Shown one piece after another: positions 38,674-46,900 of a stretch of DNA of 64,000 nucleotides. Source of the DNA: Candidatus Latescibacterota bacterium (lineage in GTDB: Bacteria; Latescibacterota; UBA2968); the NCBI GenBank assembly GCA_022821275.1, contig JAJEDY010000059.1, positions 1 through 64,000 of the forward strand. Reading direction: 5' to 3'. Under the pieces are notes generated by a model. The model was not told the DNA's origin. It did not search any database and saw nothing but the letters and a program-made list of their open reading frames with translations. Position 1 is the stretch's first letter; the number at the start of each line of letters is the position of its first letter. The translations under genes were made by a program, and so were the position numbers.

Positions 38674-38805
38674 TGGAGAATCTCCTTGTGTAAAGTGAAG
38701 TGCTGATTTTGCCCTGTTATTCACAGGATTTCAGATAATAACCATTCTGCCGATGCACAGACCGGTCTCTTCTCTGTGCCTTCGGCGTGCATCTGTCGCA
38801 AAGCT

Positions 38806-39456
38806 CTATTGCCTCCCGTACAGAGCCGAAAAAATCATAAAATCTTGAAAATCAACGTATTTATTCCCATCCAGATCGTATGCAGCGTTATAACCCGCTT
38901 CGCCTTCCGCCTTTCTATACCCCTGGGCAAAGAGCAAAAAATCACTGAAATCCACACGCCCATCGCCACTAAAATCAATCCTGTGTTTATCCAGACTATT
39001 TATCCGTTCCCAAATCCGATAGACAACCCCGCGGTTTTTGACGATCACGTCCGTACCCAGCGCCAGGTACGGTCCCAGATCCGGAAACCGATCCAGCAAC
39101 TTAAAATACCGGTCACTGCCAAACCGATACTCAATAACCGGTTCCCCCTCGGTATAACCCGCATCTTTCCATACGCCATCTCTCAAATAAAACGTCTTTG
39201 TGCCCACCGTACGCACGCCGCCTTCTCGGAAAACCACGTTGGGTGAGGGTGCTGCTACAGCCCCGGCCAGGTCACGTGTGGCTTCGGACGCCGCCACTGC
39301 ATCCGCCCCTTGCTGATCTGCGAATCCGGTTGGAAGCGCAAACGGCCCCGGAGGCGTATCCTCCACAATTAAAAAAGACGTATAGGGCGTAATAATGCCA
39401 TACGTGCGACTCAGGCTCACAATTTCGTCAACCAGTTCCTTCACTTCTCCATTCAA
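38806..39456 (-). pseudogene. C-terminal remnant of a VIT/VWA protein, with dockerin-like domain
   Basis: This frame encodes about 216 residues. It opens with NGEVKELVDEIVSLSRTYGI and ITPYTSFLIVED, the well-known segment that follows the von Willebrand A domain in VIT/VWA proteins, continues with a middle region and ends in two EF-hand-like loops of dockerin type (DFSGDGRVDFSDF and DLDGNKYVDFQDF). It has no signal peptide and only a TTG in the position of a start. It is the 3' part of the gene whose 5' part is 39428-39988, in a different frame. Confidence 0.75.
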
Positions 39457-39988
39457 CCTGCACCGATACCATCTTCAGTGGACGTGCTGAGAATTTCTCT
39501 GTATTTAGTGGGTACACATATTTTCGCACCTCGTTTCGCTCCCGAATAACCTCGCTGTAGGACAACTGTACCCGCTTTTCCACTCCTGCTACAATGGGGA
39601 AAATCCGGGCGCGATAAGCCCCTCGACCCGCATACTCCAGCAGGGCCGGATCGATCCGCTGTCGCACAATTTCCGTATAAATCCGTCTCGCCTCATCCGC
39701 TGGGAGGAGTTCTGCCGAGAGTGCCTTTCCATCTACAAACATCGAAAAAGCCGAAATCGCGGCTCTTTCAGGAATCGGGAACATATAGGTGCCCTCCACT
39801 TCCCCAGCTCTTCCCAGATTTAGAAAAGACTGATCAATCTCCGTCACTACCGCCTGATCCTGGATACGCACTTTCACCAGATGCCGCGCAATCGCAAGCT
39901 CCACCCACGGTTCGGGGATAATTATTCCGTCTGCCAGAGCAGCCCCTGGCATTAAAAAGAACAGCAACGCCATCATAAATCGTAGCAT
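39428..39988 (-). pseudogene. N-terminal VIT-domain remnant of the same gene
   Basis: A 186-residue frame with a strong ribosome binding site (GGAGG, 7 bases before the ATG), a signal peptide (MLRFMMALLFFLMPGAALADG) and a VIT domain (about 25-170: QSFLNLGRAGEVEGTYMFP, then SFSMFVDG-like and GRGAYRARIFPI). It then runs into DNA that codes for the C-terminal part in another frame and stops. The von Willebrand A domain expected between the two, some 300 to 400 residues, is missing, so an internal deletion is the simplest explanation. A short VIT-only protein could still be made and exported. Confidence 0.75.
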
Positions 39989-40388
39989 CTTGACACCTCC
40001 AATATCGGGTTGGGAGCAAACTGTTTCACCCACTTATCAGCAAAACATGTGCCAAAGAACTACTTACCTCCCGTTTACTGCCTGGAAATGGATTTTCAGG
40101 AGCCAATCATGTAAAAAAACGGTTTTTTCCTGAGTCTCGTTCGATATAGATGGATTGGGAGAATCAGAAATTTGAATATGTACTCAAAAAACTGAGGGGA
40201 ACTTGGAGGGAAATCGTCACGGAAATCGCGCAAGTGTGCTTGGGATAAACGGCAGGTGCCGTTGCGAGAGAATTCTCATTGCAGTGAAAACGCGAGAGCG
40301 TAGTCGCCCTGAACTTGCTATTTATCCATAAGACGGTATATTGTCTGTATGCATCTTCCTGAATATCCAACTCATATCGGAACTGATT
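39989..40388. other. Long spacer with gene debris
   Basis: Between the VIT remnant and the epimerase-like gene there are 400 bases without an intact gene. The only recognisable content is the barrel-gene fragment at 40155-40320. Bases 39989-40154 show the VIT ribosome binding site and otherwise nothing I can assign. Confidence 0.6.
40155..40320 (-). pseudogene. Decayed 3' end of an outer-membrane barrel paralogue
   Basis: On the minus strand a peptide NSLATAPAVYPKHTCAISVT followed by ISL matches the end of the barrel protein at 31874-32947 (NGARRTGGFYRKHTSAISVA, then ISL). The nucleotide similarity also runs past the stop codon (31849-31874 versus 40155-40203), with a 20-base insertion. The stop TAA of the intact gene is CAA here. 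No upstream part of the gene remains. Confidence 0.65.
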
Positions 40389-41201
40389 ATGACCATCAAA
40401 TATTCTCTGCGCGAACCCATGGCGCCAGGCAACACCCTGATGGAGAAATTCCAGGCACTCAAAGAACTCGGCTTTTCCGGCATTGAAATCACCAACAGCA
40501 GTACCGCGGATTTTGCGGATGAGATCAAAGCAGCGTCAGACGCGACGGGCATTGCGCCCAATATCTGCTCTGCCCGAGGCAGTAAGGGCCTGCTCGACGC
40601 ACGCCCCGAAGAACGCCTCACAGCCATCAAATCCATTAACGACGCCCTGACCCTTTGTACTGAAGTCGGCGGTGTAGGTGTGATTTTTCCCCCGCTCATC
40701 GGCATCAAAATGGGCGGTGGCGAACGCATTCCAGACCTCTCCCCTCTGTACAGCACATCTACACTTGAAAAAGATCTCCTCATCGAAATTCTCAAGCAGG
40801 ACATCGCCCCCCATGCCGAAGCGTGCGGTAGTCGCCTGATCATAGAACCCCTGAACCGCTACGAACAGTGGTGGCCCTGCACAGTTGCCCAGGGCGTTGA
40901 AATCTGCGAAGCCGTGGGCAGTCCCTCCATCGCCACCATGGCCGATCTTTTCCACATGAGCATTGAGGAAGCCGACCTCGCCGAAGCCATCCGCGCAGGG
41001 GATAAACACATCGCCAATGTACATCTGGCCGACAGCAATCGCATCTTACCTGGCTATGGTCACACGGATTTTGGTCCCCCACTCAAAGCACTATCCGACA
41101 TCGGCTACGAGCACTACTGCGGTTTTGAATGCAGTATCCCCCCGGGCGATGCCAGAGCAGAACTCCGTAAATCTATGGACTATCTCAACAGCCACTTGTA
41201 G
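40389..41201 (+). CDS. Sugar phosphate isomerase/epimerase-like TIM barrel
   Basis: A 270-residue protein of the xylose isomerase-like (AP_endonuc_2) TIM-barrel family. Metal-binding residues are seen in LIIEPLNRYE (Glu about 154), DLFHMSIEE (Asp and His about 188-191), NVHLADSNR (His about 216) and GFECS near the end. This pattern fits hydroxypyruvate isomerase, tagatose epimerase and IolE relatives; the exact sugar cannot be named. ATG 40389 gives the usual N-terminus of the family. It is the first gene of a five-gene plus-strand set to 45361. Confidence 0.85.
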   Translation: MTIKYSLREPMAPGNTLMEKFQALKELGFSGIEITNSSTADFADEIKAASDATGIAPNICSARGSKGLLDARPEERLTAIKSINDALTLCTEVGGVGVIFPPLIGIKMGGGERIPDLSPLYSTSTLEKDLLIEILKQDIAPHAEACGSRLIIEPLNRYEQWWPCTVAQGVEICEAVGSPSIATMADLFHMSIEEADLAEAIRAGDKHIANVHLADSNRILPGYGHTDFGPPLKALSDIGYEHYCGFECSIPPGDARAELRKSMDYLNSHL

Positions 41202-41237
41202 TCCAAACACAAAGTCCCAAAACTGGAGGTACACGCC

Positions 41238-41666
41238 ATGTCGTCTGAACCCACAGAAAAAAGCCTCAAAAGAATGCAGATATACACGGAAAAGTACTGG
41301 GAGAAAACCGGGACATCGCCGCATCCAACCCGAGAAGTCGCCGATACGGTCATCAATGGCCTTGCAGAAAACATCGATGAACTGGGCCGCCCGCTTTGCC
41401 CCTGCAACTTTTATCCCGACAAAAAGGCCGAACTCGAACGCAGCCGCGAATGGGTCTGTGCCTGTGACGAAATGAAAATTTTCAAATACTGTCACTGCCT
41501 GCTCTTTGTCACCCCTGAAGGCATGCCCATTACGGAATACTTGCCCGAAGATCACGAAGGTCGCCAGGTCTATGGCATCATAGAAGACCCCACCCCGGAC
41601 AAGGGCCGCGAACTGCGTCGCAAAGCCGATGAAAAAATCGCCGAATGGAAAGCGGAAGAGAAATAA
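41238..41666 (+). CDS. Ferredoxin-thioredoxin reductase catalytic-subunit-like protein
   Basis: A 142-residue iron-sulfur protein. The family's six key cysteines are present as CPC (54, 56), CAC (74, 76) and CHC (85, 87), which bind a 4Fe-4S cluster and form the redox-active disulfide that reduces thioredoxin. Proteins of this type also occur without the variable subunit in many anaerobic or non-photosynthetic bacteria. TGGAGG lies 11 bases before the ATG. The reading frame overlaps the start of the phosphoesterase gene by 22 bases. The partner thioredoxin is not in the window. Confidence 0.88.
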   Translation: MSSEPTEKSLKRMQIYTEKYWEKTGTSPHPTREVADTVINGLAENIDELGRPLCPCNFYPDKKAELERSREWVCACDEMKIFKYCHCLLFVTPEGMPITEYLPEDHEGRQVYGIIEDPTPDKGRELRRKADEKIAEWKAEEK

Positions 41667-43666
41667 GATTCGACAAAACCCACCTGCCGCCCGCACAATT
41701 TGAATGCGTAGTCATCGCCGATACGCATTACATGATTGACGTTGGTGACCGCCCTCTCGAATTTGAATCGCGCCGCGTGCAAACCCAACGCGCTGGCGTT
41801 GCCCTGGAACGGGTCGCAGCTATTGAGACCGATTTTGTCATCCACATGGGCGACCTCGTCCAGGAATATCCCGAAACGCCCGACTTCAAACGCGCGATGC
41901 TCGAAGCCCGCGACCAGATACGCGCCTGCAATATCGATCCGCACTATGTCGCTGGCAATCACGATGTCGGCGACAAAACCGATCCCACCATGCCCACCCA
42001 TGCGGCAACTGCGGAATCTCTCGCATACTTCCACAATCACTTTGGTCCTTCCTGGTACAGTTTTGACCGCGACCTGTGTCATTTTATCGTGCTCAACTCC
42101 CAGATCTTCAACTCAAAAATCCCCGAAACAGACGACCAGTGGGAATGGTTTGAATCCGATCTTGAAAAACATAAAAATCAGCGGATCTTTCTCTTTTTTC
42201 ACCTTCCCCTCTACCTTTGGGATGACAATGAGCCGGGATTGGGACACTACGACAACATCAGCCAGCCAGACCGAGACCGCCTCCTCGCATTGATTCAAAA
42301 ATACGGGATCGAACTCCTCTTCGCGGCACACGTACACTATCCCTTTTACGACAAAATCGGCAAAACGCGCTATTTCATCGCTCCTTCCACATCCTTTACG
42401 CGCCCGGGATTCGGCCATCTCTACGCCAGCCCTCCCCCACCCGAACAGGGGCGAGACGACACGGGCAAGCTGGGATTTTATCTCCTCCGCATACGCGCCG
42501 ATCACACCGACATCCACTTCATCCGCACAAAAGGGAAAATAAAACGCCCTGCCCGCGACCACCTCATCACCTGCACATCCGCCGATCTGTCTTCTCCCAT
42601 TGGCCTCACCCTCCACCACCCCATCACACCCATTGCGGAAATCCCAATTGCATATCCCTCTGTCATACGTCAAAAAGTGCGCAATGACCAGCATCTTTTG
42701 GCCTGCATAGAACTCGGTGCTAAATTCGTACGCTTTCCCTGGCGCGACCTGCGCGATCCCTTTCAGCGCACGCGCCTCGAAATGCTCTGCTCCGAAGGGA
42801 TAACACCCATTGCCACATTCCTCGAACCGCGCATCGCCTCATTGCCCGAATACATCGAAGCCAACCTCAATCTCATACAGAACTGGGAAATTCAGATATC
42901 TGATCCTTCGCTATCATCCGATGAAGTTTGCGAAACACTCAACCGATGTACAAAGCTTGCAGAACTCTCGATTTGCCCGATTATCCCCAACGAACGCGTA
43001 CACGGCAAACAACACCTGCGAACCCGAATGGGTTATCACCTCGACGAACTCGAAGGCCTCCAAAACGCCGACATTCACCTTCAGCGCGTCATCTGTCGCG
43101 TACCGCCCAACGAATCGCCCTGGACTTATATCCAATCCCTGAGCGAACGCAAATACTCGAATATCGGTCACATGGACATCTTACTCGAATTAGACGCGCA
43201 GAGCGACAGCGCCAACGCCCGCCGAATTGCCGAAGCCACATTTGCCATTGTCGGCCTGCCGGATGCGCGCCTATTTGTCGATCCACTCACCGACTTTGAC
43301 CGCACAATGGATGTCACACATGGATTGCTCGACACCCTCTGCAACCCCCGCGCGTCTTTTCACGCGTTGCGTTGTTTGAACACGCTCCTCAACAGTCCCG
43401 TTCACGATACCACCTTTACAGATTCCCGCGAACAAATACGAGAAAACAACCGCGTCCTGTATCTCAACAACACCCATCGCAGGCTCGCCCTCATACTACC
43501 TGCCCGTGATATTTTTGATCTCAATACTCTCGATTTTTCACTCGACATCAGCCCTGTTCGCATCTATCATCTATGCACGGGAGAAACCGAAACAGTATCC
43601 CGTGACGCGCAAATCGAAATCCGGGATGGCTCGCCCATTCTGGTGATTGGGCAGCCTGACCGATAG
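41645..43666 (+). CDS. Metallophosphoesterase fused to a TIM-barrel-like domain
   Basis: A 673-residue protein. The N-terminal part (about 18-300) is a calcineurin-like phosphoesterase of the CpdA/Icc kind: DTH (26-28), HMGD (Asp70), GNHD (104-107), FFHLPLY (about 185) and AHVH (about 228-231). The remaining part (about 315-600) starts with KFVRFPWRDLRD and ATFLEP and looks like a beta/alpha barrel of the glycosidase or sugar isomerase type, followed by a small beta domain with LALILPARDIFDLN. I do not know this architecture under any name. The start lies within the FTR-like gene; no later start keeps the DTH strand. Confidence 0.72.
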   Translation: MESGREIRFDKTHLPPAQFECVVIADTHYMIDVGDRPLEFESRRVQTQRAGVALERVAAIETDFVIHMGDLVQEYPETPDFKRAMLEARDQIRACNIDPHYVAGNHDVGDKTDPTMPTHAATAESLAYFHNHFGPSWYSFDRDLCHFIVLNSQIFNSKIPETDDQWEWFESDLEKHKNQRIFLFFHLPLYLWDDNEPGLGHYDNISQPDRDRLLALIQKYGIELLFAAHVHYPFYDKIGKTRYFIAPSTSFTRPGFGHLYASPPPPEQGRDDTGKLGFYLLRIRADHTDIHFIRTKGKIKRPARDHLITCTSADLSSPIGLTLHHPITPIAEIPIAYPSVIRQKVRNDQHLLACIELGAKFVRFPWRDLRDPFQRTRLEMLCSEGITPIATFLEPRIASLPEYIEANLNLIQNWEIQISDPSLSSDEVCETLNRCTKLAELSICPIIPNERVHGKQHLRTRMGYHLDELEGLQNADIHLQRVICRVPPNESPWTYIQSLSERKYSNIGHMDILLELDAQSDSANARRIAEATFAIVGLPDARLFVDPLTDFDRTMDVTHGLLDTLCNPRASFHALRCLNTLLNSPVHDTTFTDSREQIRENNRVLYLNNTHRRLALILPARDIFDLNTLDFSLDISPVRIYHLCTGETETVSRDAQIEIRDGSPILVIGQPDR

Positions 43667-43674
43667 AGGCCATT

Positions 43675-44520
43675 ATGAAACCACAAAATCAGCGCTTTAA
43701 ATCCAACTATCCACTCGATGCGGATCAAATTTCCGAATGGGTAGAACAATTTCACAGAGACGGATTTCTATTTCTCGAAGATGTCTTAAAAGAAGAACAC
43801 GTCGCACAACTCAAAGCGGACCTCGACTGGTCTCTCGCACATTTTACCAGCCGGGATAAAGACCCCAATGGCAAGCTCAATCCGCAAAGCTCCAAAGCCA
43901 GCCACCGCCTGTGCCATCGCATGTTCGAGCACAGCCAGGCCAACCTCAACCTGTTTGACCTCGAACCCATCGTCAGCTTTGCCGAAGCCCTTGTTGAAGC
44001 AAATTGTCACGTTATACACAACAACTCCTTCATCACGCCCCCCGGCGGCGGCCTCACCACCTGGCATCAGGATGACGCCCCGCATTATGTTGTCACCGAT
44101 GGCAAGCCACCGACAAACATCCACCTTCCCGTACTCGTATTCACCTGCAATTATTATCTCACCGATGTGACGAAAATCGAACATGGCGGCACCGAAGTCA
44201 TCCCAGGCTCACATCTCATTGGTGAAAGCCCGCGTCGGGTTTTCAATACTGATGCCTGGAAAAAATGGCAGGACAAAGTGCATTATAACCTCGGCAAAGC
44301 CGGTAGCGTCATCATGTTCAACAACCAGGTCTGGCACAGAGGGGGACCAAATCAGAGCAATCGCAGCCGCTACATCACCCAAATCACCTATGGCAGGCGG
44401 CTCATAGGGCACAAATACTATCCCTTTATGAACTACACCATGCCCGAGCATATATATCGCAATGCAAACGAAAGACTCAAACGCCTGATCGGATTCTTAG
44501 ACCACGGCGCTTATGGGTGA
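43675..44520 (+). CDS. Phytanoyl-CoA dioxygenase family protein (1)
   Basis: A 281-residue Fe(II)/2-oxoglutarate dioxygenase-like protein. The iron ligands HxD (His and Asp in TWHQDDAPHYV, about 130-132) and the distal His in VWHRGG (about 221) are seen, with an Arg for 2-oxoglutarate in SRYITQITYGRR. It starts with FHRDGFLFLEDVLKEEHV, typical of the family. The substrate is unknown; such proteins hydroxylate a wide range of small molecules. It begins 8 bases after the phosphoesterase gene. Confidence 0.88.
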   Translation: MKPQNQRFKSNYPLDADQISEWVEQFHRDGFLFLEDVLKEEHVAQLKADLDWSLAHFTSRDKDPNGKLNPQSSKASHRLCHRMFEHSQANLNLFDLEPIVSFAEALVEANCHVIHNNSFITPPGGGLTTWHQDDAPHYVVTDGKPPTNIHLPVLVFTCNYYLTDVTKIEHGGTEVIPGSHLIGESPRRVFNTDAWKKWQDKVHYNLGKAGSVIMFNNQVWHRGGPNQSNRSRYITQITYGRRLIGHKYYPFMNYTMPEHIYRNANERLKRLIGFLDHGAYG

Positions 44521-44542
44521 ACAGCTATCTCTGGAGGTCACC

Positions 44543-45361
44543 ATGATGACAGATGCACAGCGCTACTTATTTGATATGATGGGCTATTTGCATCTGGAAC
44601 AAGCACTTAAACGAACAGAACTGAAAGCTGCACAACGGGCTATAGATCGGTATATAAATACCTCAGATGATGAACTGCCCGAAGGATTTGGGCGTTCAAC
44701 CTCATTATTTGACAAAAATCGCACACAATACAAATACGCTTTTGCTTTTGACAAAGTACTGGAAGCGTTGGTCTTTCACCGTTCATTTTGGCCCATTGTA
44801 CTGGAAGTATCTGGACGACGCCCGCGGCTAAACAGCGGTGAAGTGCGGATAAATACGGCTAAAGACCCTGTTCACCGGTTGCACTGTTCGCGCGAGAGCT
44901 TTGGTCCGTATAGCTGCCGATATAGCTGCGACGATGGGAAAATTTATTGCGATGATCTGGTGGTATTTATCTATCTCACAGATGTCTTGCCCGGAGATGG
45001 CGGATTGCTGCTCGTGCCGGGATCGCACAAAAGCGATTTTAAGCGCCCACCCGATGTGTTCAACGACGGATGGATCGAAAAAGATGTGCCCCTCGGCGTG
45101 GCGAATATCACGGCCCAAGCTGGCGATATTGTCATAACCACAGAATTAATGACACATGGGGCAATGACATGGCAACCCAAAGATCGGGATCGCCGTTTCT
45201 TCATTCTCAGATACCGCCCGCAATATCACCGACAAATCCACGAATTTCCCGATTCAGTACTGGCGCGGCTCTCGCCCGAAACGCGAGAGCTTCTCGAGAC
45301 ACAATCCTATACTTATGAAAAAGAGATCGTAAAAAAGGATTTCGTGACGTTGACGATTTGA
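44543..45361 (+). CDS. Phytanoyl-CoA dioxygenase family protein (2), unusual iron site
   Basis: A 272-residue protein of the same superfamily: opening YLFDMMGYLHLEQALKRTEL, then LVVFIYLTDVLPGDGG and LLLVPGSHKSDF. The distal His (LMTHGAMTW) and the Arg (RRFFILRY) are in place, but the first ligand pair HxD is not seen; the corresponding text is RLHCSRESFG. It may belong to the subfamily with altered metal binding. ATG 44543 has GGAGG 5 bases upstream; an earlier ATG at 44513 overlaps the previous stop. Its own stop codon lies at the edge of a CGCAGATGAA repeat and before a bidirectional terminator. Confidence 0.8.
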   Translation: MMTDAQRYLFDMMGYLHLEQALKRTELKAAQRAIDRYINTSDDELPEGFGRSTSLFDKNRTQYKYAFAFDKVLEALVFHRSFWPIVLEVSGRRPRLNSGEVRINTAKDPVHRLHCSRESFGPYSCRYSCDDGKIYCDDLVVFIYLTDVLPGDGGLLLVPGSHKSDFKRPPDVFNDGWIEKDVPLGVANITAQAGDIVITTELMTHGAMTWQPKDRDRRFFILRYRPQYHRQIHEFPDSVLARLSPETRELLETQSYTYEKEIVKKDFVTLTI

Positions 45362-45395
45362 TCCGCAGATGAACGCAGATGAACGCAGATGAAAG
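45360..45395. repeat. CGCAGATGAA tandem repeat after the dioxygenase gene
   Basis: GATCCGCAGATGAACGCAGA and two further units of GATGAACGCA. The first bases overlap the TGA of the gene ending at 45361. It belongs to the family at 6638-6668 and 61865-61902. Confidence 0.7.
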
Positions 45396-45410
45396 ACGAA
45401 TCCGAAAAAC

Positions 45411-45445
45411 AAACCGCCCGCCAGAACGATCTGACGGGCGGTTTT
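45411..45445. terminator. Bidirectional terminator between convergent genes
   Basis: AAACCGCCCGCCAGA (45411-45425) and TCTGACGGGCGGTTT (45430-45444) pair over 15 positions with one mismatch and a 4-base loop. A or T runs flank both sides, so it can end the plus-strand dioxygenase operon and the minus-strand rhaA gene. Confidence 0.85.
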
Positions 45446-45462
45446 GCATCTGGATTAAATGC

Positions 45463-46752
45463 TCAATCGCGTTGTGACAACACATCGCGCTCATAAGCCT
45501 CTATCTCATCGAGCCAGGAAGCACCGATAGGTACATTGGCTTTGAGGCAACACATATCCCACACAGCGGAAAATGGCATCGTCTTCATATCTTCCATCAG
45601 CGCGAGTTTTTGCGCGAGCTTGCCTTCGGCTTCGAGTTGGCGCAGGCGATCCGTTGGGTCAACGAGGCCATAGAGGAGGGCTTTGCGCGTGGCGCGCGTG
45701 CCAATAACATAAGCGGCGATGCGATTGATGCTCGCATCGAAAAAATCGAGCGCGAGATACATGCGACCAATCGCATTGTGGCGGGCGAGCTCCAGAAAAA
45801 CATGGCGCACATCATCGCTAAAGAGAACGACGTGATCCGAGTCCCAGCGAATGGGGCGGCTCGTATGGATAAGCAACTTGTCGTGAAATGCAAAATGCGC
45901 CGAGAGCTTATCGGCAATCGATTCAGTCGGATGAAAATGCCCCATATCGAGACAGAGGAGGACGCCCCGGGTCAGCGCATAATTGGCATAAAAATCATTG
46001 GAGCCAACCGTATAGTCTTCCATACCGAGACCAAAGAGCTTGCCTTCAACCGCATCGACGCATTCGGGACCGATGCCCAGACCATCGTCAAAGACAGTAT
46101 CCAATGCTTCCACCAGCCGCTCGCGAGGCGTCCACCGATCAGCGGGATGGTCTTTGGCACCATCGGGAATCCAGTGATTGTTGACAACCCCATCCCCCAG
46201 TGCTTTCCCAATGGCCTCAGAAATGCGACGGCTCGCAATACCGTGTTGAATCCAGAAACCGCGAATACCCTTATCGGGATGGCTCAGGGTAAAGCCATCA
46301 TTGGCTTTGGGATGTGCAAAATAAGTGGGATTAAAATCGATACCGATATCATACGCTCTTGCCCAATCAACCCACCCCGCAAAGTGCTCAGGCTCCAGAG
46401 CATCGCGATCGACGACCTTGCCGCTCGTATCACCATAAGAAGCGTGGATATTTGCCCTGTGTGGCCCCGGCAACAGATCAACCACTTTTTTGAGATCTCG
46501 GCGAAGTTCATCCCCATTGCGCGCGCGACCGGGATAATTGCCCGTAGCCATAATGCCGCCGCCTTCAACAGCCTCGTCTTTGACTTCAAAACCCGCCACA
46601 TCGTCACCCTGCCAGCAATGGAGCGAGATCGGCACTTCGAGTGCTCTATCTACAGCCCGTTCAATATCCACGCCAAAAGCGGCGTACTGTTCGGCAGCGT
46701 GCTCGAAATTGGCTTCAATCTGAACATCAGTAATCGGTGTTTTGTAATGCAT
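45463..46752 (-). CDS. rhaA: L-rhamnose isomerase
   Basis: A 429-residue enzyme that converts L-rhamnose to L-rhamnulose. The signature VPISLHCWQGDDVAGFE (about 40-56), GPHRANIHASYGD (about 96-108), the metal-binding NNHWIPDGAKD (about 195-205) and LDMGHFHPTES (about 273-283) are characteristic of RhaA. AGGAG lies before the ATG on the minus strand. No kinase or aldolase of the rhamnose pathway is close; sulfatase and lyase-like genes on the other side suggest that rhamnose comes from a sulfated polysaccharide. It ends at a bidirectional terminator. Confidence 0.93.
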   Translation of the reverse strand: MHYKTPITDVQIEANFEHAAEQYAAFGVDIERAVDRALEVPISLHCWQGDDVAGFEVKDEAVEGGGIMATGNYPGRARNGDELRRDLKKVVDLLPGPHRANIHASYGDTSGKVVDRDALEPEHFAGWVDWARAYDIGIDFNPTYFAHPKANDGFTLSHPDKGIRGFWIQHGIASRRISEAIGKALGDGVVNNHWIPDGAKDHPADRWTPRERLVEALDTVFDDGLGIGPECVDAVEGKLFGLGMEDYTVGSNDFYANYALTRGVLLCLDMGHFHPTESIADKLSAHFAFHDKLLIHTSRPIRWDSDHVVLFSDDVRHVFLELARHNAIGRMYLALDFFDASINRIAAYVIGTRATRKALLYGLVDPTDRLRQLEAEGKLAQKLALMEDMKTMPFSAVWDMCCLKANVPIGASWLDEIEAYERDVLSQRD

Positions 46753-46900
46753 TACAATCTCCTATAATCAGTAATAAAAGTCTGTCAAAGTTGCACCAAA
46801 AAAGGCGAAATAGGGCGGTGTGTCAAGGGAAAAGGCAGTGGATTTTGGCGGTAAATTGGAGTATTATAGACGACCTTATCACACAAAAGAAAGGAACAGC

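Noticed and set aside
45360-45395. Tandem GATGAACGCA units as a CRISPR array
   Set aside because: The units are directly adjacent without spacers, only three in number, and no cas gene is in the window.
46761-46788. TTGACA-N16-TATAGG as the rhaA promoter
   Set aside because: The -10 box would overlap the ribosome binding site and start transcription at the ATG. It might serve a leaderless transcript, but the evidence is too thin.
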